From: Actinomycetes bacterium
GTDB taxonomy: Bacteria; Actinomycetota; Actinomycetes; Mycobacteriales; Mycobacteriaceae
DNA length: 64,000 nt
Reading direction: 5' to 3'
NCBI GenBank assembly: GCA_023461275.1
Contig: JAEYMI010000101.1
Coordinates: forward strand, 37,353-101,352
Shown here: positions 24,186-33,519 of the stretch, piece after piece
How the letters are laid out: each line of letters begins with the position of its first letter
Numbering within the stretch: position 1 is the first letter of the stretch
The notes under the pieces: model-generated
What the model saw: only the letters and a program-made list of their open reading frames with translations
Told to the model about the DNA's origin: nothing
Database searches by the model: none
Position numbers and translations under genes: made by a program

Positions 24186-25217
24186 CTATGCCTCGCCGCG
24201 TTCCCACTGCTCGATGAGCGCGGACTCGGCGTCCTCGGTGAGGGTGCCGTAAAGCTTGAACCGTGCCATGCCGCCGTCGGGGTAGATGTCCATCCGCGCC
24301 TCGGTCAGCGGCCGGTCGACGTCGAGGACGAACCGGTGGCGTGTGTCGGGCTGTAAATCCGTGCGCGGCAACAGTTCAAACCATTCGCCGTCATCTCCGT
24401 CGCGGCCGCGGATCATCGCCGAGCCGGGCGCGTTGCCGAGGAAGTAGCTGGTGTCGAGTTCCACCAGGCTCACCCGGCCGCGGCCGGCGAGCCGTACCTG
24501 CACCCAGTCGTTGCCTTCGTCGCGGCGTCGGGAGGTTTCCCATCCCTCGCCCATGTGACGGGCGCGGCCGGGCATCAGCAGGTTGTTCGGCGAACTGTAG
24601 AACATGTTGGAACAGGCCGTGATCAGGCCACCGTTTTCCAATGCGCCGAGATCGAAGTGGCCGTAACGGAAAAAGTGCGGGTTGGGTACGCCCCGGCCGT
24701 GTACCCGGAATCGGGCGATGCCGCCGTCGGGATGCATGGTGAGCCGGACGTGGGTGAAACGGTTCTTGGCGTCGACCTTGAACGGGTTGCGGGTGTCACC
24801 GTCGACCGGAGTCTTGTCCACGATGGTGACCCAATCGGCCTCGTCGAGCAGTTGCTGCGGTGAGACCACACCCTCCACGGCGGCCGCCTCGACGGAGATG
24901 AACGGCGGGTAGTTGCCCTTGAACCAGGAGGTGTCGACGACGACGCCGTAGATCACGCCGGGTGCGCCGAGCCGAATGATCGCCTGGTCGACGCCCTGCT
25001 CGCGACGGCGGCGCGTCTCCCAGCCGTCGTACACCTGGCCCTTGTGTCCGAAGGTTGCCGGTTGATACTGCGCGGGACCGGTCTTGATCAGGTTCTGCGA
25101 CTCGGCGAACAGGTCGTCGTTGGTCCACAGCACGGCACCACCCAGGTCGCGCAACGCCAGGTCGGGCATTGAGGTGAAGTGTGGACGGCTGGTTGCTCCT
25201 GGCGGCTGTGGGGTCAC
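24186..25217 (-). CDS. alc: Allantoicase
   Basis: This 343-residue enzyme hydrolyses allantoate to ureidoglycolate and urea in purine breakdown. It contains the two tandem allantoicase repeats: GHKGQVYDGWETRRRR...DTSWFKGN in the first (about 50-195) and HMGEGWETSRRR...DTSYFLGN in the second (about 215-335). Each ends in a conserved YPDGGMARF or HPDGGIARF strand. I chose GTG 25217; earlier in-frame codons overlap the operator region. No other purine-catabolism gene is visible nearby. Confidence 0.93.
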   Translation of the reverse strand: MTPQPPGATSRPHFTSMPDLALRDLGGAVLWTNDDLFAESQNLIKTGPAQYQPATFGHKGQVYDGWETRRRREQGVDQAIIRLGAPGVIYGVVVDTSWFKGNYPPFISVEAAAVEGVVSPQQLLDEADWVTIVDKTPVDGDTRNPFKVDAKNRFTHVRLTMHPDGGIARFRVHGRGVPNPHFFRYGHFDLGALENGGLITACSNMFYSSPNNLLMPGRARHMGEGWETSRRRDEGNDWVQVRLAGRGRVSLVELDTSYFLGNAPGSAMIRGRDGDDGEWFELLPRTDLQPDTRHRFVLDVDRPLTEARMDIYPDGGMARFKLYGTLTEDAESALIEQWERGEA

Positions 25218-25255
25218 GGATACCGATCTTAGTGGGCATTTGCCTGCAACCCGAC

Positions 25256-25277
25256 CTGAGCGCATACTTGCGCTCAG
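25256..25277 (+). promoter_or_regulatory. Inverted-repeat operator between allantoicase and MarR genes
   Basis: CTGAGCGCA and TGCGCTCAG form a perfect 9-bp inverted repeat with a 4-base spacer. It lies between two divergent genes, about 90 bases upstream of the MarR start and 40 upstream of the allantoicase start. It is a good candidate site for MarR autoregulation. Confidence 0.5.
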
Positions 25278-25367
25278 CAACTACTTGTATGCTGCAACCA
25301 ATTAGCACGAATCGGACAGCTCATCGTCGCGTGCGTGAATCCGCACCCACAAGCCGGAGGAGGAACC

Positions 25368-25841
25368 ATGTTGGAGCCGTCCTCCATCGACGATCTCTTC
25401 GGCGCACTGGCCCGCTACTCCCGGATGAAGGAGCACGCGACCTCGACGAACCTGCGGACACCCGATGGTGACATCGAGATCGCGGCGTTCACCTGCCTGT
25501 TCCATCTGGAGCGGGAATCGATGCGTTCGCGACAGCTCGCTCAGGCCCTGAACTCCGACCCGTCGACGATCTCGCGGCATGTCGCCCAACTCGTCGAACG
25601 CGGCTATGTGCGTCGCGAGGCCGACCCCGACGACGGCCGGGCCACCCTGCTGGTCATCACCGACGAGGGACGCGAGAAGGTGCAGGCCATCAAGCACCGA
25701 CGACGCTCCCTACTCCAGGAAGCACTGAGCGAGTGGACCGACGAGCAGATGGCGAACCTCACAGCTCTGCTCACCAGGTTCCTCGACGACGCCGAAACCG
25801 TGCTGACACCGAATTGCTCGAGAGGACAGAAGAAATCATGA
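25368..25841 (+). CDS. MarR-family transcriptional regulator
   Basis: This is a 157-residue winged-helix regulator. The recognition helix is in LNSDPSTISRHVAQLVERG (about 62-80), and the wing has the classic DPDDGRATLLVIT. A strong GGAGGAGGA ribosome site precedes ATG 25368. The stop overlaps the exporter start (ATGA), so it almost certainly controls the efflux pump with which it is co-transcribed. Confidence 0.92.
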   Translation: MLEPSSIDDLFGALARYSRMKEHATSTNLRTPDGDIEIAAFTCLFHLERESMRSRQLAQALNSDPSTISRHVAQLVERGYVRREADPDDGRATLLVITDEGREKVQAIKHRRRSLLQEALSEWTDEQMANLTALLTRFLDDAETVLTPNCSRGQKKS

Positions 25842-27568
25842 GTGAACGCAACACCGTAGGAGGTGAGACAGTGTCTGAAACGACACCGGCGTCATCGACG
25901 CAGACCGCGGGCGCCGCGGGTGCGGGACTGACGCACCGGCAGATTCTCACGGTCATGGCCGGTCTGATGATCGGCATGTTCCTGGCCGCGCTCGACCAGA
26001 CCATCGTGTCGACGGCCATCCGGACCATCGCCGACGATCTGCAGGGCTACGACATGCAGGCCTGGGTGACCACCGCCTACCTGGTCACCTCGACGATCGT
26101 CACCCCGCTGTACGGAAAACTGTCGGACATCTACGGCCGCAAGCCGTTCTTCATGGTGGCCATCACCATCTTCGTGATCGGTTCGCTGGCGTGCAGTATG
26201 GCGACGTCGATGTATGAGCTCGCGGCCTTCCGCGCGTTCCAGGGTCTCGGCGCGGGTGGTCTGTTCACCTTGGCGCTGACCACCATCGGCGACATCGTTC
26301 CGCCCCGCGAGCGCGCCAAGTACCAGGGCTACTTCCTGGCCGTGTTCGGTACCTCCAGCGTGCTCGGCCCGGTGCTCGGCGGCTTCTTCGCCGGCCAGAG
26401 CTCGATCCTGTGGATCTCCGGCTGGCGCTGGGTGTTCCTGGTGAACGTGCCGATCGGCATCATCGCGCTGTTCGTGGTCTACAAGGTGCTCAACTACGAC
26501 CAGCAGAAGGGCGTCGGCGGTCGCACCGATTATTGGGGCGCAACAGCTCTCGCGGTTGCCGTGGCACCGCTGCTGATCGTCGCCGAACAGGGACGCGAAT
26601 GGGGATGGTTCTCCGGCCTGGCGGTGCTGTGTTACGCGATCGGCATCCTCGGTATCGGAATCTTCGTCTTCATCGAGCACAAGATGGGCGACGACGCACT
26701 GATTCCGTTGCGCGTCTTCAAGAATCCGATCTTCGCCCAGGGCATCGTGATCTCGATGGTCGTCGGTGCGGTGATGTTCGGCGGCATCTCGATGCTGCCG
26801 CAGTACTACCAGGTGCTGCGCGGATCGAGTCCGATGGTCGCGGGTCTGCAGATGCTGCCGATGGTCGTCGGGCTGATGGCCGGATCCATCGCATCGGGCC
26901 AATTGATCTCGCGCACCGGGCATTACAAGGTCTTCACCGTCCTGGGATCGGTATTGATCACGCTGGCGACGTTCCTGCTGCACCTGGTGAGTACGTCGAC
27001 GCCGCTGTGGGGTGTGATGGCGATGTCGCTGCTGCTGGGCTTCGGTCTGGGTAACCTGATGCAGCCGATCACCTTGGCGATGCAGAACATCCTGCCGCCC
27101 AAGGACATGGGCTTGTCGACCGGAACGGCAACGTTCTTCCGGCAGATCGGTGCGACTCTCGGTGTGGCAGTGTTCTTCTCGCTGCTCTTCAGCGTGATGG
27201 GGCCGAACATCAAGGACCAGATGGTCTCTGCGGCAAGCCAACCCGAGTACCGTGCGGCGGTCGCTGAGGCCGCGCAGAGCAGCGATCCGGCTGTTCGTGA
27301 GTTCGGTATGGGACTGATCAACGCGGCCAAGGACCCGGCCGGCGCCGGGGCGTCGTCGAGCAGCGTGATGAGCGATACGTCGATCATCGAAAAGCTGCCG
27401 CCGGCGTTGGCCGCCCCCATCAAGGAAGGCTTCGCCGATTCGATGGACCGCGTCTTCCTCGTCGTCTCGATCGTGTCACTGCTGGCGATCATCGGGACCG
27501 TGACGTGGAAGGAGCTTCCGCTCCGCCGCGCACGTCCCGTCGGGAACCCGGAAGCCGAAGGGCTGTAA
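25838..27568 (+). CDS. MFS multidrug efflux transporter, DHA2 (14-TM) type
   Basis: This is a 576-residue EmrB/QacA-type exporter with about fourteen helices. Signature motifs include LDQTIVSTAIRTIADDL in helix 1, GKLSDIYGRKPFF between helices 2 and 3 (motif A), and GVLGPVLGG-like motif C (SVLGPVLGGFFAG). ATG 25838 overlaps the MarR stop; GTG 25871, with an AGGAGGTGA site just before it, is a credible alternative start. A C-terminal loop of about 80 residues separates the last two helices. Drug or metabolite export under MarR control is expected. Confidence 0.92.
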   Translation: MSERNTVGGETVSETTPASSTQTAGAAGAGLTHRQILTVMAGLMIGMFLAALDQTIVSTAIRTIADDLQGYDMQAWVTTAYLVTSTIVTPLYGKLSDIYGRKPFFMVAITIFVIGSLACSMATSMYELAAFRAFQGLGAGGLFTLALTTIGDIVPPRERAKYQGYFLAVFGTSSVLGPVLGGFFAGQSSILWISGWRWVFLVNVPIGIIALFVVYKVLNYDQQKGVGGRTDYWGATALAVAVAPLLIVAEQGREWGWFSGLAVLCYAIGILGIGIFVFIEHKMGDDALIPLRVFKNPIFAQGIVISMVVGAVMFGGISMLPQYYQVLRGSSPMVAGLQMLPMVVGLMAGSIASGQLISRTGHYKVFTVLGSVLITLATFLLHLVSTSTPLWGVMAMSLLLGFGLGNLMQPITLAMQNILPPKDMGLSTGTATFFRQIGATLGVAVFFSLLFSVMGPNIKDQMVSAASQPEYRAAVAEAAQSSDPAVREFGMGLINAAKDPAGAGASSSSVMSDTSIIEKLPPALAAPIKEGFADSMDRVFLVVSIVSLLAIIGTVTWKELPLRRARPVGNPEAEGL

Positions 27569-27573
27569 GGCAA

Positions 27574-27611
27574 CTGGGCCTCGATACGACACGTGTCGTA
27601 TCGAGGCCCAG
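27574..27611. terminator. Perfect 38-bp palindrome between convergent genes
   Basis: The arm CTGGGCCTCGATACGACAC meets its exact reverse complement without a loop, giving a 19-bp stem. It sits between the ends of the exporter and ppa genes, which face each other, so a bidirectional terminator is the natural reading. Confidence 0.75.
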
Positions 27612-27639
27612 CAACCTTGCAGAGAACGCTGAAAGAAAC

Positions 27640-28152
27640 TCAGCCGCGCGACGGCTCGTTGGCGTGATCGGGGTGGTTGGCCAGACGCTCGATGGCCTCC
27701 TGGGCAACCTTCTCCGCCTCTGCCTTGCCGACCCAGCCGCCGGGCTGAACCGACTTGCCGGGCTCGAGGTCCTTGTAGTGCTCGAAGAAGTGCGAGATCG
27801 GGCCGAGCTCGAACTCGCTGACGTCGCCGATGTCCTGGATGTGATCCCAGCGGACGTCGTCGGCGGGCACGCACAGCAGCTTGTCGTCGCCGCCGGCCTC
27901 GTCTGTCATGGTGTACATGCCGACCACGCGTGACTTCACGATGACGCCCGGGTACACCGACTCCGGCAGCAGCACCAGCGCGTCGAGCGGGTCGCCGTCC
28001 TCGCCGAGGGTGCCGTCGATGTAGCCGTAATCGGCCGGGTAGCCGAACGCGGTGTACAGGTAGCGGTCGAGATAGATCTTGCCGGTCTCGTGATCGACCT
28101 CGTACTTGTTGCGGCTGCCTTTCGGGATCTCGATGGTCACATCGAATTCCAC
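27640..28152 (-). CDS. ppa: Inorganic pyrophosphatase
   Basis: This 170-residue family I pyrophosphatase hydrolyses PPi from biosynthetic reactions. Active-site regions are IPKGSRNKYEVD (substrate Lys and Glu), YPADYGYIDGTLGEDGDPLDALVL (metal-binding Asp residues) and DVRWDHIQDI. The protein matches the usual actinobacterial length and starts with GTG. It is divergent from dacB, the same arrangement as ppa/dacB in M. tuberculosis. Confidence 0.96.
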   Translation of the reverse strand: MEFDVTIEIPKGSRNKYEVDHETGKIYLDRYLYTAFGYPADYGYIDGTLGEDGDPLDALVLLPESVYPGVIVKSRVVGMYTMTDEAGGDDKLLCVPADDVRWDHIQDIGDVSEFELGPISHFFEHYKDLEPGKSVQPGGWVGKAEAEKVAQEAIERLANHPDHANEPSRG

Positions 28153-28326
28153 GGTTCCTCCTGGCGGTGACGTCGCTGACGTATCAGACGTATCGGGTAC
28201 TGGTCAGTGTGGCGGCCGCGTGCACTCAACATCGTGCGCACCGAACATGCGCGCACACCCGGCCACCAAACGCCTCAACGATACTGTTAACCAGATGACA
28301 ACCGCTGCAGTGACCCCGGAGGATGT

Positions 28327-29709
28327 GTGGCCCGCTCGATGACCCGACGTCGGGGGCGCTTCCAGATAGTCGCGTGGACGCTCGTCGCGCTGGTGGCCCT
28401 GGCATTGATCGCCGGCGGCGGGGTGGCGGTCGCCCGGCACTTCGACACCTCCGACGACCTGCCGCCCGGATTCCCCGCCCGCCCGGCCGCGATCACGCTG
28501 AACCCGCAGATCAAACCTGTTTCCGACGCCGCGCCGGTGCCCACGTCGGCAGGCGTGCAACGCGCCATCGCCGCCGCCGTACGGGCACCGCAGCTGGGTG
28601 AGCTGTCCGGGCAGATCAGCGACGCGGTGACCGGGCAGACGCTGTGGTCGGACGCGGCGTCGACTCCGCGGATCCCGGCGTCGAACACCAAGATCCTGAC
28701 CGCGTCGGCGGCGCTGCTAGACCTACCGCATGACAAACGCCTCACCACGACGGTGGTCCTCGGACCGGGCGGAGAGGCGATCATCAAGGGCGCCGGCGAC
28801 CCCACGCTCTCGGCGCAACCGGACGGCACCGACACCTTTTATACGCAGGCGCCGCGCATCGCGGACCTGGCCGCGCAGATCAAGAAGTCCGGTGTGCAGG
28901 TGACTTCGGTGGCCGTCGACACCAGCGCGTACCCCGGACCGACGATGGATCGCACCTGGGATAACCGCGACATCGCCGGCGGTGACATCGCGCCGATCGA
29001 AGCGCTGATGGTCGACGGTGCGCGGACCGACCCGCTCGATGAGTACTCGCCGCGCACCGCGACCCCGGCGCAGATGGCCGGGCAGGCCCTTGCCACCGCA
29101 CTCGGCGTCGACGGCCCGGTGGGTACCGCGACCACGGGCGCAAATGACCGGGTGATCGCCACGGTGACCTCCGCACCGCTGGTGACCAGGGTCGACGACA
29201 TGATGCGGTTCAGCGACAACGTGCTCGCCGAGACGCTGTCAATCGAGTTGTCGACGGCCGGTGGTGGTCCGGCCACCATCGCGGGCGGAGTCGACGCGGT
29301 CGAGGCGTCGTTGCGTAAGCACGGCTTCAATTTGGGCGGCACCACGTTGCGTGACGCGTCGGGCCTCTCGTACGCCAATCGGGTACCCGCCGCCCTGCTC
29401 GATGAGCTGATGACCGCCGCGGCCGGCCCGAAGCAGCCACTGATGCGGCCGATGCTCGACGGGCTGCCGGTGGCCGCGGGTACCGGCACGCTGGCCGACC
29501 GGTTCGACCCGAAGACCAACCCGGGAGCCGGGTGGGTGCGGGCGAAGACGGGAACCCTCACAGGTGTGAGTTCGTTGACCGGAATAGTCCAGACCGTCGA
29601 TGGCCGAATCCTCTCGTTCGCGTTGATGTCGGGCGGTACGTCGCCGGCCGACGCCCGACCAGCACTCGACGCGATCCCCGGCCGACTCAGGGAATGTGGG
29701 TGCCGATGA
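28327..29709 (+). CDS. dacB: D-alanyl-D-alanine carboxypeptidase (PBP4, S13 family)
   Basis: This 460-residue penicillin-binding protein trims peptidoglycan side chains. An N-terminal membrane anchor (about 12-38) puts the catalytic domain outside. The three active-site motifs are intact: S119-N-T-K122, S296-D-N298 and K407-T-G409. The large insertion between the first two motifs is typical of S13 enzymes. The start is GTG 28327, behind a GGAGG; ATG 28339 is possible. The stop overlaps the next gene (ATGA). Confidence 0.93.
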   Translation: MARSMTRRRGRFQIVAWTLVALVALALIAGGGVAVARHFDTSDDLPPGFPARPAAITLNPQIKPVSDAAPVPTSAGVQRAIAAAVRAPQLGELSGQISDAVTGQTLWSDAASTPRIPASNTKILTASAALLDLPHDKRLTTTVVLGPGGEAIIKGAGDPTLSAQPDGTDTFYTQAPRIADLAAQIKKSGVQVTSVAVDTSAYPGPTMDRTWDNRDIAGGDIAPIEALMVDGARTDPLDEYSPRTATPAQMAGQALATALGVDGPVGTATTGANDRVIATVTSAPLVTRVDDMMRFSDNVLAETLSIELSTAGGGPATIAGGVDAVEASLRKHGFNLGGTTLRDASGLSYANRVPAALLDELMTAAAGPKQPLMRPMLDGLPVAAGTGTLADRFDPKTNPGAGWVRAKTGTLTGVSSLTGIVQTVDGRILSFALMSGGTSPADARPALDAIPGRLRECGCR

Positions 29710-30896
29710 CCATGTCCAGTACCGGTGATCGCTCAAATAACGCCGATTCGAACCCGAGCACCGATGCCCTGAGCCCAGTCGACGCGGATCTGTACCCAAC
29801 TGACGCTGATGTGTACCCGGTCGACGCCATCGTGAGCCCGATCAATGCCCCCGATGAGTCGATCGGCGCGAAGATCGACTGGGCCTTCGCCGCGAGCGTC
29901 GGCAAGCGGCTGACCCGGCCCGGCCCGAACACCACCGAATACACTCTGAACCAGGCGCGTGCCGAGCTCGCCGACGCCGCAACCCGCGCCGAGGGACCGG
30001 TCCGTGAGGTCACCCGCCTGGCCGACGGTTTGCCGATCCCGACCACCCGGGTACTCGACCGCAAGGAGTGGATCGACGCGGCGTCGTTGTCGATGCGCTC
30101 GATGCTCGGTGGTGTCGGCGATGAGCCGGACACGTCCGGACTCAAGGCGATTCCGGCGAAGATGGGTGGCCTGCAGGCCGGTGGGTTGCTCGCCTTCCTC
30201 TCGGGAGCCATTCTCGGACAATATGATCCGTTCACCCCCGACCCGCAGACCGGCGATCCCGGCGTATTGATGGTGGTGACGCCCAACATCATTGCGGTGG
30301 AACGCAACCTGCGGGTGGTGCCGTCGGACTTCCGGCTCTGGGTGTGCCTGCACGAGGTGACCCACCGCGTCCAGTTCTCCGCCAATCCGTGGCTGCGGCA
30401 ATACATGTCGGACAACGTCGAGATGCTGACCACCGATACCGGGGAATCGGCAACCGAATTGGTCACCCGGATCTCGGGTGCGTTGCGTAGCGACAAGCCC
30501 CGCGAAAAGGGTGTCATCGGCGCGATGCAACTGCTGCAGACGCCGGAGCAGTACGACGCGTTCAGTCGGATGATGATGCTCGGCACGCTCCTGGAGGGCC
30601 ATGCCGATCACGTGATGGATGCCGTTGGACCCGCGTACGTGCCGACCGTCTCCTCGATCAGGGCGGCGTTCGATCGTCGACGGCAAAGCCCCCGAAATCC
30701 GGTGCAGCGCATCATCCGTGCGCTGATCGGTATGGATGCCAAACTGGCGCAGTATGTTCGGGGCAAGGCGTTCGTCGACGACGTTGTCGGGCGCGTCGGT
30801 ATGGACGCCTTCAACACCATTTGGACGTCGCCGGAGACAATGCCGCTCCCGGCCGAGATCGATGAGCCCGCCAAGTGGATTGCACGGGTGCTGTAA
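29706..30896 (+). CDS. Zinc-dependent metalloprotease (DUF2342 type)
   Basis: This 396-residue protein belongs to the actinobacterial family of Rv3626c. The zinc motif His216-Glu217-Val-Thr-His220 lies in CLHEVTHRVQF, with a downstream LEGHADHVMD segment that may supply the third ligand. The first 45 residues are a low-complexity stretch of repeated PVDAD/PTDAD/PVDAI units, absent from the conserved core. The gene is coupled to dacB by ATGA and overlaps tilS by 22 bases. Despite older links to coenzyme F420, no substrate is established. Confidence 0.88.
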   Translation: MTMSSTGDRSNNADSNPSTDALSPVDADLYPTDADVYPVDAIVSPINAPDESIGAKIDWAFAASVGKRLTRPGPNTTEYTLNQARAELADAATRAEGPVREVTRLADGLPIPTTRVLDRKEWIDAASLSMRSMLGGVGDEPDTSGLKAIPAKMGGLQAGGLLAFLSGAILGQYDPFTPDPQTGDPGVLMVVTPNIIAVERNLRVVPSDFRLWVCLHEVTHRVQFSANPWLRQYMSDNVEMLTTDTGESATELVTRISGALRSDKPREKGVIGAMQLLQTPEQYDAFSRMMMLGTLLEGHADHVMDAVGPAYVPTVSSIRAAFDRRRQSPRNPVQRIIRALIGMDAKLAQYVRGKAFVDDVVGRVGMDAFNTIWTSPETMPLPAEIDEPAKWIARVL

Positions 30897-31843
30897 CCGC
30901 GGCGATCGCGGCATTCGTCGACCGGCACCTCGAAGGTCGCTCGGAGGTATGTGTCGGGCTGTCGGGCGGGCCGGATTCGCTGGCACTGACCGCGGGTGCG
31001 GTTCGCGCCGGACTGTCGGTGCGGGCGCTCATCGTCGACCATGGGCTGCAACACAATTCGCATCACGTGGCCGACGCTGCCGCTGCCGAGGCGCAGCGAC
31101 TCGGTGCGGATTCGACCGTCTTGGGAGTTACCGTCGGTCACGATGGCGGCATGGAGGCCGCGGCCCGCACCGCCCGATATGCCGCGCTCGACGCAGCGCG
31201 CGACGGTCGTCCGGTTCTGTTGGCGCACACCATGGATGACCAGGCCGAGACTGTGCTGCTCGGACTGGCGCGAGGATCAGGTGCGCGATCGCTGGCCGGA
31301 ATGCGATCCTGGCGTGAGCCGTGGGGGAGGCCGCTACTGGGTCTTCGACGATCCGACACCGTCGGTGCCTGCACCGAACTCGGCCTTGCGCCGCACGCGG
31401 ATCCGCACAATCGCGATCCGCGATTCACCCGGGTGCGGCTGCGCAGCGAGGTGCTGCCGCTGCTCGACGAGGTGGTGCACGGTGGTGTGGTCGCGGCGTT
31501 GGCACGTACCGCCGATGCGCTCGCCGCCGACGGTGATGCACTCGATGCTATTGCCGTGCAACACTATTCGACGGCCAAGCGGGACGAAACCGACCTCGAC
31601 ATCGCGTCGCTGGTCGAGACCCCGCCAGCCATCCGGACCCGCGTTCTGCGGCTGTGGCTCCTCGACGTCGGCGCCACCGAACCGACGTCGAGGGTCATCG
31701 GTGCCGTCGACGAGTTGCTTCGCACCGCGGACAAGGGCGGGGCTGCCAAGGCTCAGGTCGCGATCGGCGGAGATGCCGATCACCGACTGGTGGCCGTCGT
31801 CGCCGGCTATCGCCTGACGGTGGGCACCACGCCGCGCGCCTGA
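30875..31843 (+). CDS. tilS: tRNA(Ile)-lysidine synthetase
   Basis: This 322-residue PP-loop ATPase adds lysine to the wobble cytidine of the isoleucine tRNA that reads AUA. The PP-loop SGGPDS is at residues 30-35, the family motif LAHTMDDQAETVLL at about 109-122, and the basic segment HNRDPRFTRVRLR near 175 is typical. The start is GTG 30875 inside the end of the metalloprotease gene. In mycobacteria hpt follows directly; here the neighbour is instead an inserted region, and hpt is 12.3 kb away. Confidence 0.94.
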   Translation: MDCTGAVTAAIAAFVDRHLEGRSEVCVGLSGGPDSLALTAGAVRAGLSVRALIVDHGLQHNSHHVADAAAAEAQRLGADSTVLGVTVGHDGGMEAAARTARYAALDAARDGRPVLLAHTMDDQAETVLLGLARGSGARSLAGMRSWREPWGRPLLGLRRSDTVGACTELGLAPHADPHNRDPRFTRVRLRSEVLPLLDEVVHGGVVAALARTADALAADGDALDAIAVQHYSTAKRDETDLDIASLVETPPAIRTRVLRLWLLDVGATEPTSRVIGAVDELLRTADKGGAAKAQVAIGGDADHRLVAVVAGYRLTVGTTPRA

Positions 31844-31864
31844 CCGACGCTCTTCCCTGGGCTG

Positions 31865-32629
31865 CTACTTCGGCGGGACGAACGGCGAGTTGATGGTCTG
31901 GAAGTACTGGATGCCCGCCACGATCGCCGAGCCGCCGCCACCGATGATCGTCCCGGCGATCGAGCCGAGGCCGGCTCCGACGGAGACGCCGGCCAGCACA
32001 CAGCCGAGTGCGCCGATGGCCAGTGGAAGGCAGGCGGTGCCTCCCACCACGCCGCCGACGATCCCGCCGACCACCGCGCCGATACTGAGTCCGACGAGCG
32101 CCGAGATCGACATGCCTGCACTGAACTGCTGGTTGAACCGGGCCAGGGCCTGGTCGTCACGTTGCTGCTTGGTCGTCGGTCCGTTGTTGGCGGCCACCAT
32201 CACCCGCAGCGGGTCCACCTCGATCGCCGGTACCGGGTGTGATCGCGCCGCGTCGCGCGAGGGGATCAGCGAGATCTGCTTGCCGGCCACGCGGGCATCG
32301 ATCGGGAACTCGCGGTACTCCATCCGATAGCGCAACGGCAGCCGGAAGACCTCGGTGCCTGCGTCGTTGCGGACGCTCAACGCGCCGGGGACGACTGCCG
32401 CCGAGCCGTTCTTCAGGCCGAGTTCCACGCTGTTCGCGGTGCTGGTCAGGGTGTAGGCGACGTCTCGTGATGGTGCCGGTGCCGCCTGGGCGACCGATCC
32501 GAAGAAGGTGATCAGCGCCGTGGTCAGCGCGAGGACTCCCAGAACCCGAAGTCTCGCCACCCCGAACCGTGGCCGCGGTAGCCACCGTGTCCGTAGTGGT
32601 GCTAAGGAATGTCCGGGTCGTGGGGCCAT
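31865..32629 (-). CDS. Secreted or membrane-anchored protein with glycine-zipper C terminus
   Basis: This is a 254-residue precursor. A Sec signal peptide (LRVLGVLALTTALITFFGS) likely cleaves after VAQA near residue 49. The mature part begins with a beta-rich domain (about 50-140). It ends in a long Gly/Ala/Val region (about 165-245) with repeated GxxxG-type patterns, such as GAVVGGIVGGVVGG, that look membrane-active or oligomerising. Proteins of this layout occur in mycolate actinobacteria, but I cannot assign a function. ATG 32629 is the preferred start; an in-frame GTG lies nine bases upstream. It points towards tilS. Confidence 0.7.
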   Translation of the reverse strand: MAPRPGHSLAPLRTRWLPRPRFGVARLRVLGVLALTTALITFFGSVAQAAPAPSRDVAYTLTSTANSVELGLKNGSAAVVPGALSVRNDAGTEVFRLPLRYRMEYREFPIDARVAGKQISLIPSRDAARSHPVPAIEVDPLRVMVAANNGPTTKQQRDDQALARFNQQFSAGMSISALVGLSIGAVVGGIVGGVVGGTACLPLAIGALGCVLAGVSVGAGLGSIAGTIIGGGGSAIVAGIQYFQTINSPFVPPK

Positions 32630-32653
32630 CTTTATCACTCTTTTCGGGGGGTC

Positions 32654-32695
32654 GACGTATGAGAGCTGACGTATGAGAGCTGACGTATGAGAGCT
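32654..32695 (+). repeat. Three exact tandem copies of a 14-bp unit
   Basis: GACGTATGAGAGCT is repeated three times without change (from 32654, 32668 and 32682) just upstream of the secreted-protein gene. Such iterated sites can bind a regulator or arise by slippage. Confidence 0.85.
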
Positions 32696-33519
32696 AGCTA
32701 CTGACGAGTGAGCATCTACACATTCACAAAGTTGAAATGAAATGTGTCGAACTATGTGCCCGGTGGTGACTCTGGGGCACTTCGTGATCGTAGCGTTACC
32801 CGGCGAAACGCGGTTCTGGATCTGTCGGATGACGTCGCGTCGTCGCAATCACGTGATGACAGCCTCTCATGGAGACGGGGCATTGGCACGGAATCGTCGC
32901 GCGTCCGGGTGTGGGTGTGGCTGATCGCGGCAGGCGGAACGCCGTCGGTAAACGTACATGGACTGCTCTGAACGAAGTGTCATCAGCGCCTACGTTGGAG
33001 GAGCCGTATGTCGAGAATTTCGACAGCGAATTACACATATGCCCAGTTCGTGACGGTTTACTGGTGAACTGATTGATCGATCTGTCTCAATGTGTGACGA
33101 AGAGAGTGTCAGACCCGCCGCTCTCGCGGGTTGCATGTCAGCGAATTGATGGTTAATCTCATGACAGTTCATTCACTGGGCCGGGGGGCATGGGGGCGGG
33201 GACGGGTTCGGCGTCCGAGCACAAGAGGGGAGTGCGAGGGCGTCGAATCCGGCGTCGCCTCGCACGTCATTTACGTCATGTGACCTCGATACTTCGTCCA
33301 GTTCGACGCCAGTAGGCGAAGTCCATGATCGGCTGCTGGTTGGTGTCGTCCGGCTTTCCGGATCGCCGCACACCGCAATCAACGTCGGTTGGCTGAACCC
33401 ACCACCATGACATCTGGTTCATTCGACGACCCATCGTCACTGATGGGTCCGATCTGGGCCGGCGGCTGCGTCCTATGTCACCGACATCGTCTGATTTCAC
33501 TGTTTAGGGGGAGAGGGAG
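32696..33519. other. About 820 bases without a convincing gene, lower GC
   Basis: Only short frames with poor codon use occur here. The composition is visibly more AT-rich than its surroundings. It contains a 7-bp inverted repeat (ACACATT at 32718 and AATGTGT at 32741). At its right end is the purine-rich ribosome site GGGGAGAGGGAG before the first cluster gene at 33520. It presumably holds the promoter of the biosynthesis-like cluster; no clear -10/-35 pair stands out. Confidence 0.5.

Noticed and set aside
25892..27241. 449-codon minus-strand frame opposite the MFS exporter
   Set aside because: It is His/Arg/Gln-rich and lacks a fold; the exporter frame has clear helices and motifs.
27574..27611. 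Palindrome as a mobile repeat
   Set aside because: It has no second copy in the window, and its place between convergent gene ends fits a bidirectional terminator.
32742..33172. Several 60-80 codon frames in the gap before the cluster
   Set aside because: They overlap on both strands, start with poor ribosome sites and show no protein-like composition.
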